From the NCBI GenBank assembly GCA_023429275.1, contig JAEYWB010000198.1, forward strand, positions 1-6,493: a stretch of 6,493 nt of DNA, in the 5' to 3' direction. The notes under the pieces are model-generated. The model had not been told where the DNA came from. It did no database searches and worked only from the letters and a program-made list of their open reading frames with translations. The DNA comes from Planctomycetota bacterium. GTDB lineage: Bacteria > Planctomycetota > Planctomycetia > Planctomycetales > Planctomycetaceae. Made by a program: the position numbers and the translations under genes. Shown piece by piece: positions 6,316-6,493 of this stretch (position 1 is its first letter; every line of letters begins with the position of its first letter).

Positions 6316-6405
6316 GGGAACAGGGAGTCGGATGTCACCGCCATTTCCCTGCCCCCTGTACCCAGTCCCCTGTCACCTGTCACCTGTCACCTGTCACCTG
6401 TTCCC
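6316..6405. repeat. 9-bp inverted repeat enclosing the heptamer array
   Basis: GGGAACAGG (6316-6324) and CCTGTTCCC (6397-6405) are perfect reverse complements 72 nt apart. The right arm is the last, partial heptamer unit. It begins 11 nt after the stop of the exported-protein gene and could fold as a long-loop structure at the mRNA 3' end. No U-run follows, so it is not a standard intrinsic terminator. Confidence 0.6.
6369..6401. repeat. Tandem heptamer repeat (CCTGTCA), 4.7 copies
   Basis: Four perfect CCTGTCA units (6369-6375, 6376-6382, 6383-6389, 6390-6396) are followed by a partial CCTGT (6397-6401). Degenerate heptads CCCTGCC, CCCTGTA and CCCAGTC precede them (about 6347-6368), and a lone TGTCACC sits at 6333-6339. 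This is a short tandemly repeated heptanucleotide array of the general kind known from heterocystous cyanobacteria; the likeness is in style, not proven relation. Confidence 0.85.
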
Positions 6406-6441
6406 TTCCTCCACCTCGCAAAAATAGGCGACCTGTCTGGG

Positions 6442-6471
6442 TGCATCCGTTAGCTGGTGGTGGGGGATGCA
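6442..6471. repeat. 7-bp inverted repeat near the right edge
   Basis: TGCATCC (6442-6448) and GGATGCA (6465-6471) are perfect reverse complements with a 16-nt G-rich loop. An outer GGGT (6439-6442) and ACCC (6483-6486) could add weaker pairing. It may be a terminator-like stem, an operator for a gene outside the window, or part of a dispersed repeat. Confidence 0.45.
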
Positions 6472-6493
6472 AGAAGTGGGATACCCTTTGGGG

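Larger units (their letters stand above)
6305..6493. other. Repeat-rich non-coding tail at the right edge
   Basis: No gene is supported in these 189 bp. The sequence changes style sharply after the stop at 6304, with C-rich heptamer-like units (about 6347-6405), an A-run at 6420-6424 and G-rich sequence with a 7-bp inverted repeat to the edge. A minus-strand frame is open from the right edge to a TGA at 6394-6396 (33 codons); it could be the 3' end of a gene entering from the right, but it resembles nothing I recognise and such frames arise easily in GC-rich DNA. Confidence 0.55.

Noticed and set aside
6369..6401. CRISPR array
   Set aside because: The units are 7 bp with no spacers between them; this is a simple tandem repeat and no cas gene is present.

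Overview
This is a GC-rich (by eye roughly 63-65%) stretch of bacterial chromosome carrying five protein-coding genes. The gene set points to the Planctomycetota. It includes a secreted ThuA-domain protein, a large exported protein that combines helical repeats with a pseudopilin-like C-terminus of a kind common in that phylum, an EboC-like UbiA prenyltransferase and a YugP-type membrane metallopeptidase. The lineage call is inference from gene content; no rRNA or tRNA is present to confirm it.

Layout from left to right: (1) a plus-strand membrane antiporter of the putative Na+/H+ antiporter family (43-1461). (2) A strong hairpin at 1511-1548 with A-rich and T-rich flanks, which can terminate both convergent genes. 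(3) A minus-strand membrane zinc metallopeptidase (1573-2256). (4) A 341-bp non-coding gap (2257-2597) with an 8-bp perfect inverted repeat. (5) A minus-strand UbiA-family prenyltransferase (2598-3554). (6) A 113-bp gap with two GC-rich hairpins. (7) A minus-strand ThuA-domain secreted protein (3668-4543). (8) A 153-bp divergent promoter region. (9) A plus-strand exported protein of 535 residues, no known function (4697-6304). (10) A 189-bp non-coding tail (6305-6493) with a 7-bp tandem repeat nested in a 9-bp inverted repeat, then a separate 7-bp inverted repeat.

The genes do not form an obvious pathway. The three minus-strand genes are co-oriented, but gaps of 113 and 341 bp with hairpins argue against one tight operon. 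Four of the five products belong to the membrane or the exported compartment (antiporter, peptidase and prenyltransferase in the membrane, ThuA protein exported), and the fifth also has a signal peptide, so the window reads as cell-envelope and housekeeping-type accessory genes. I see no transposase, integrase, CRISPR array, toxin-antitoxin pair, defence gene or biosynthetic cluster, and no convincing case for a new multi-gene system. The least explained items are the uncharacterised 535-residue protein and the repeat-rich tail at the right edge.
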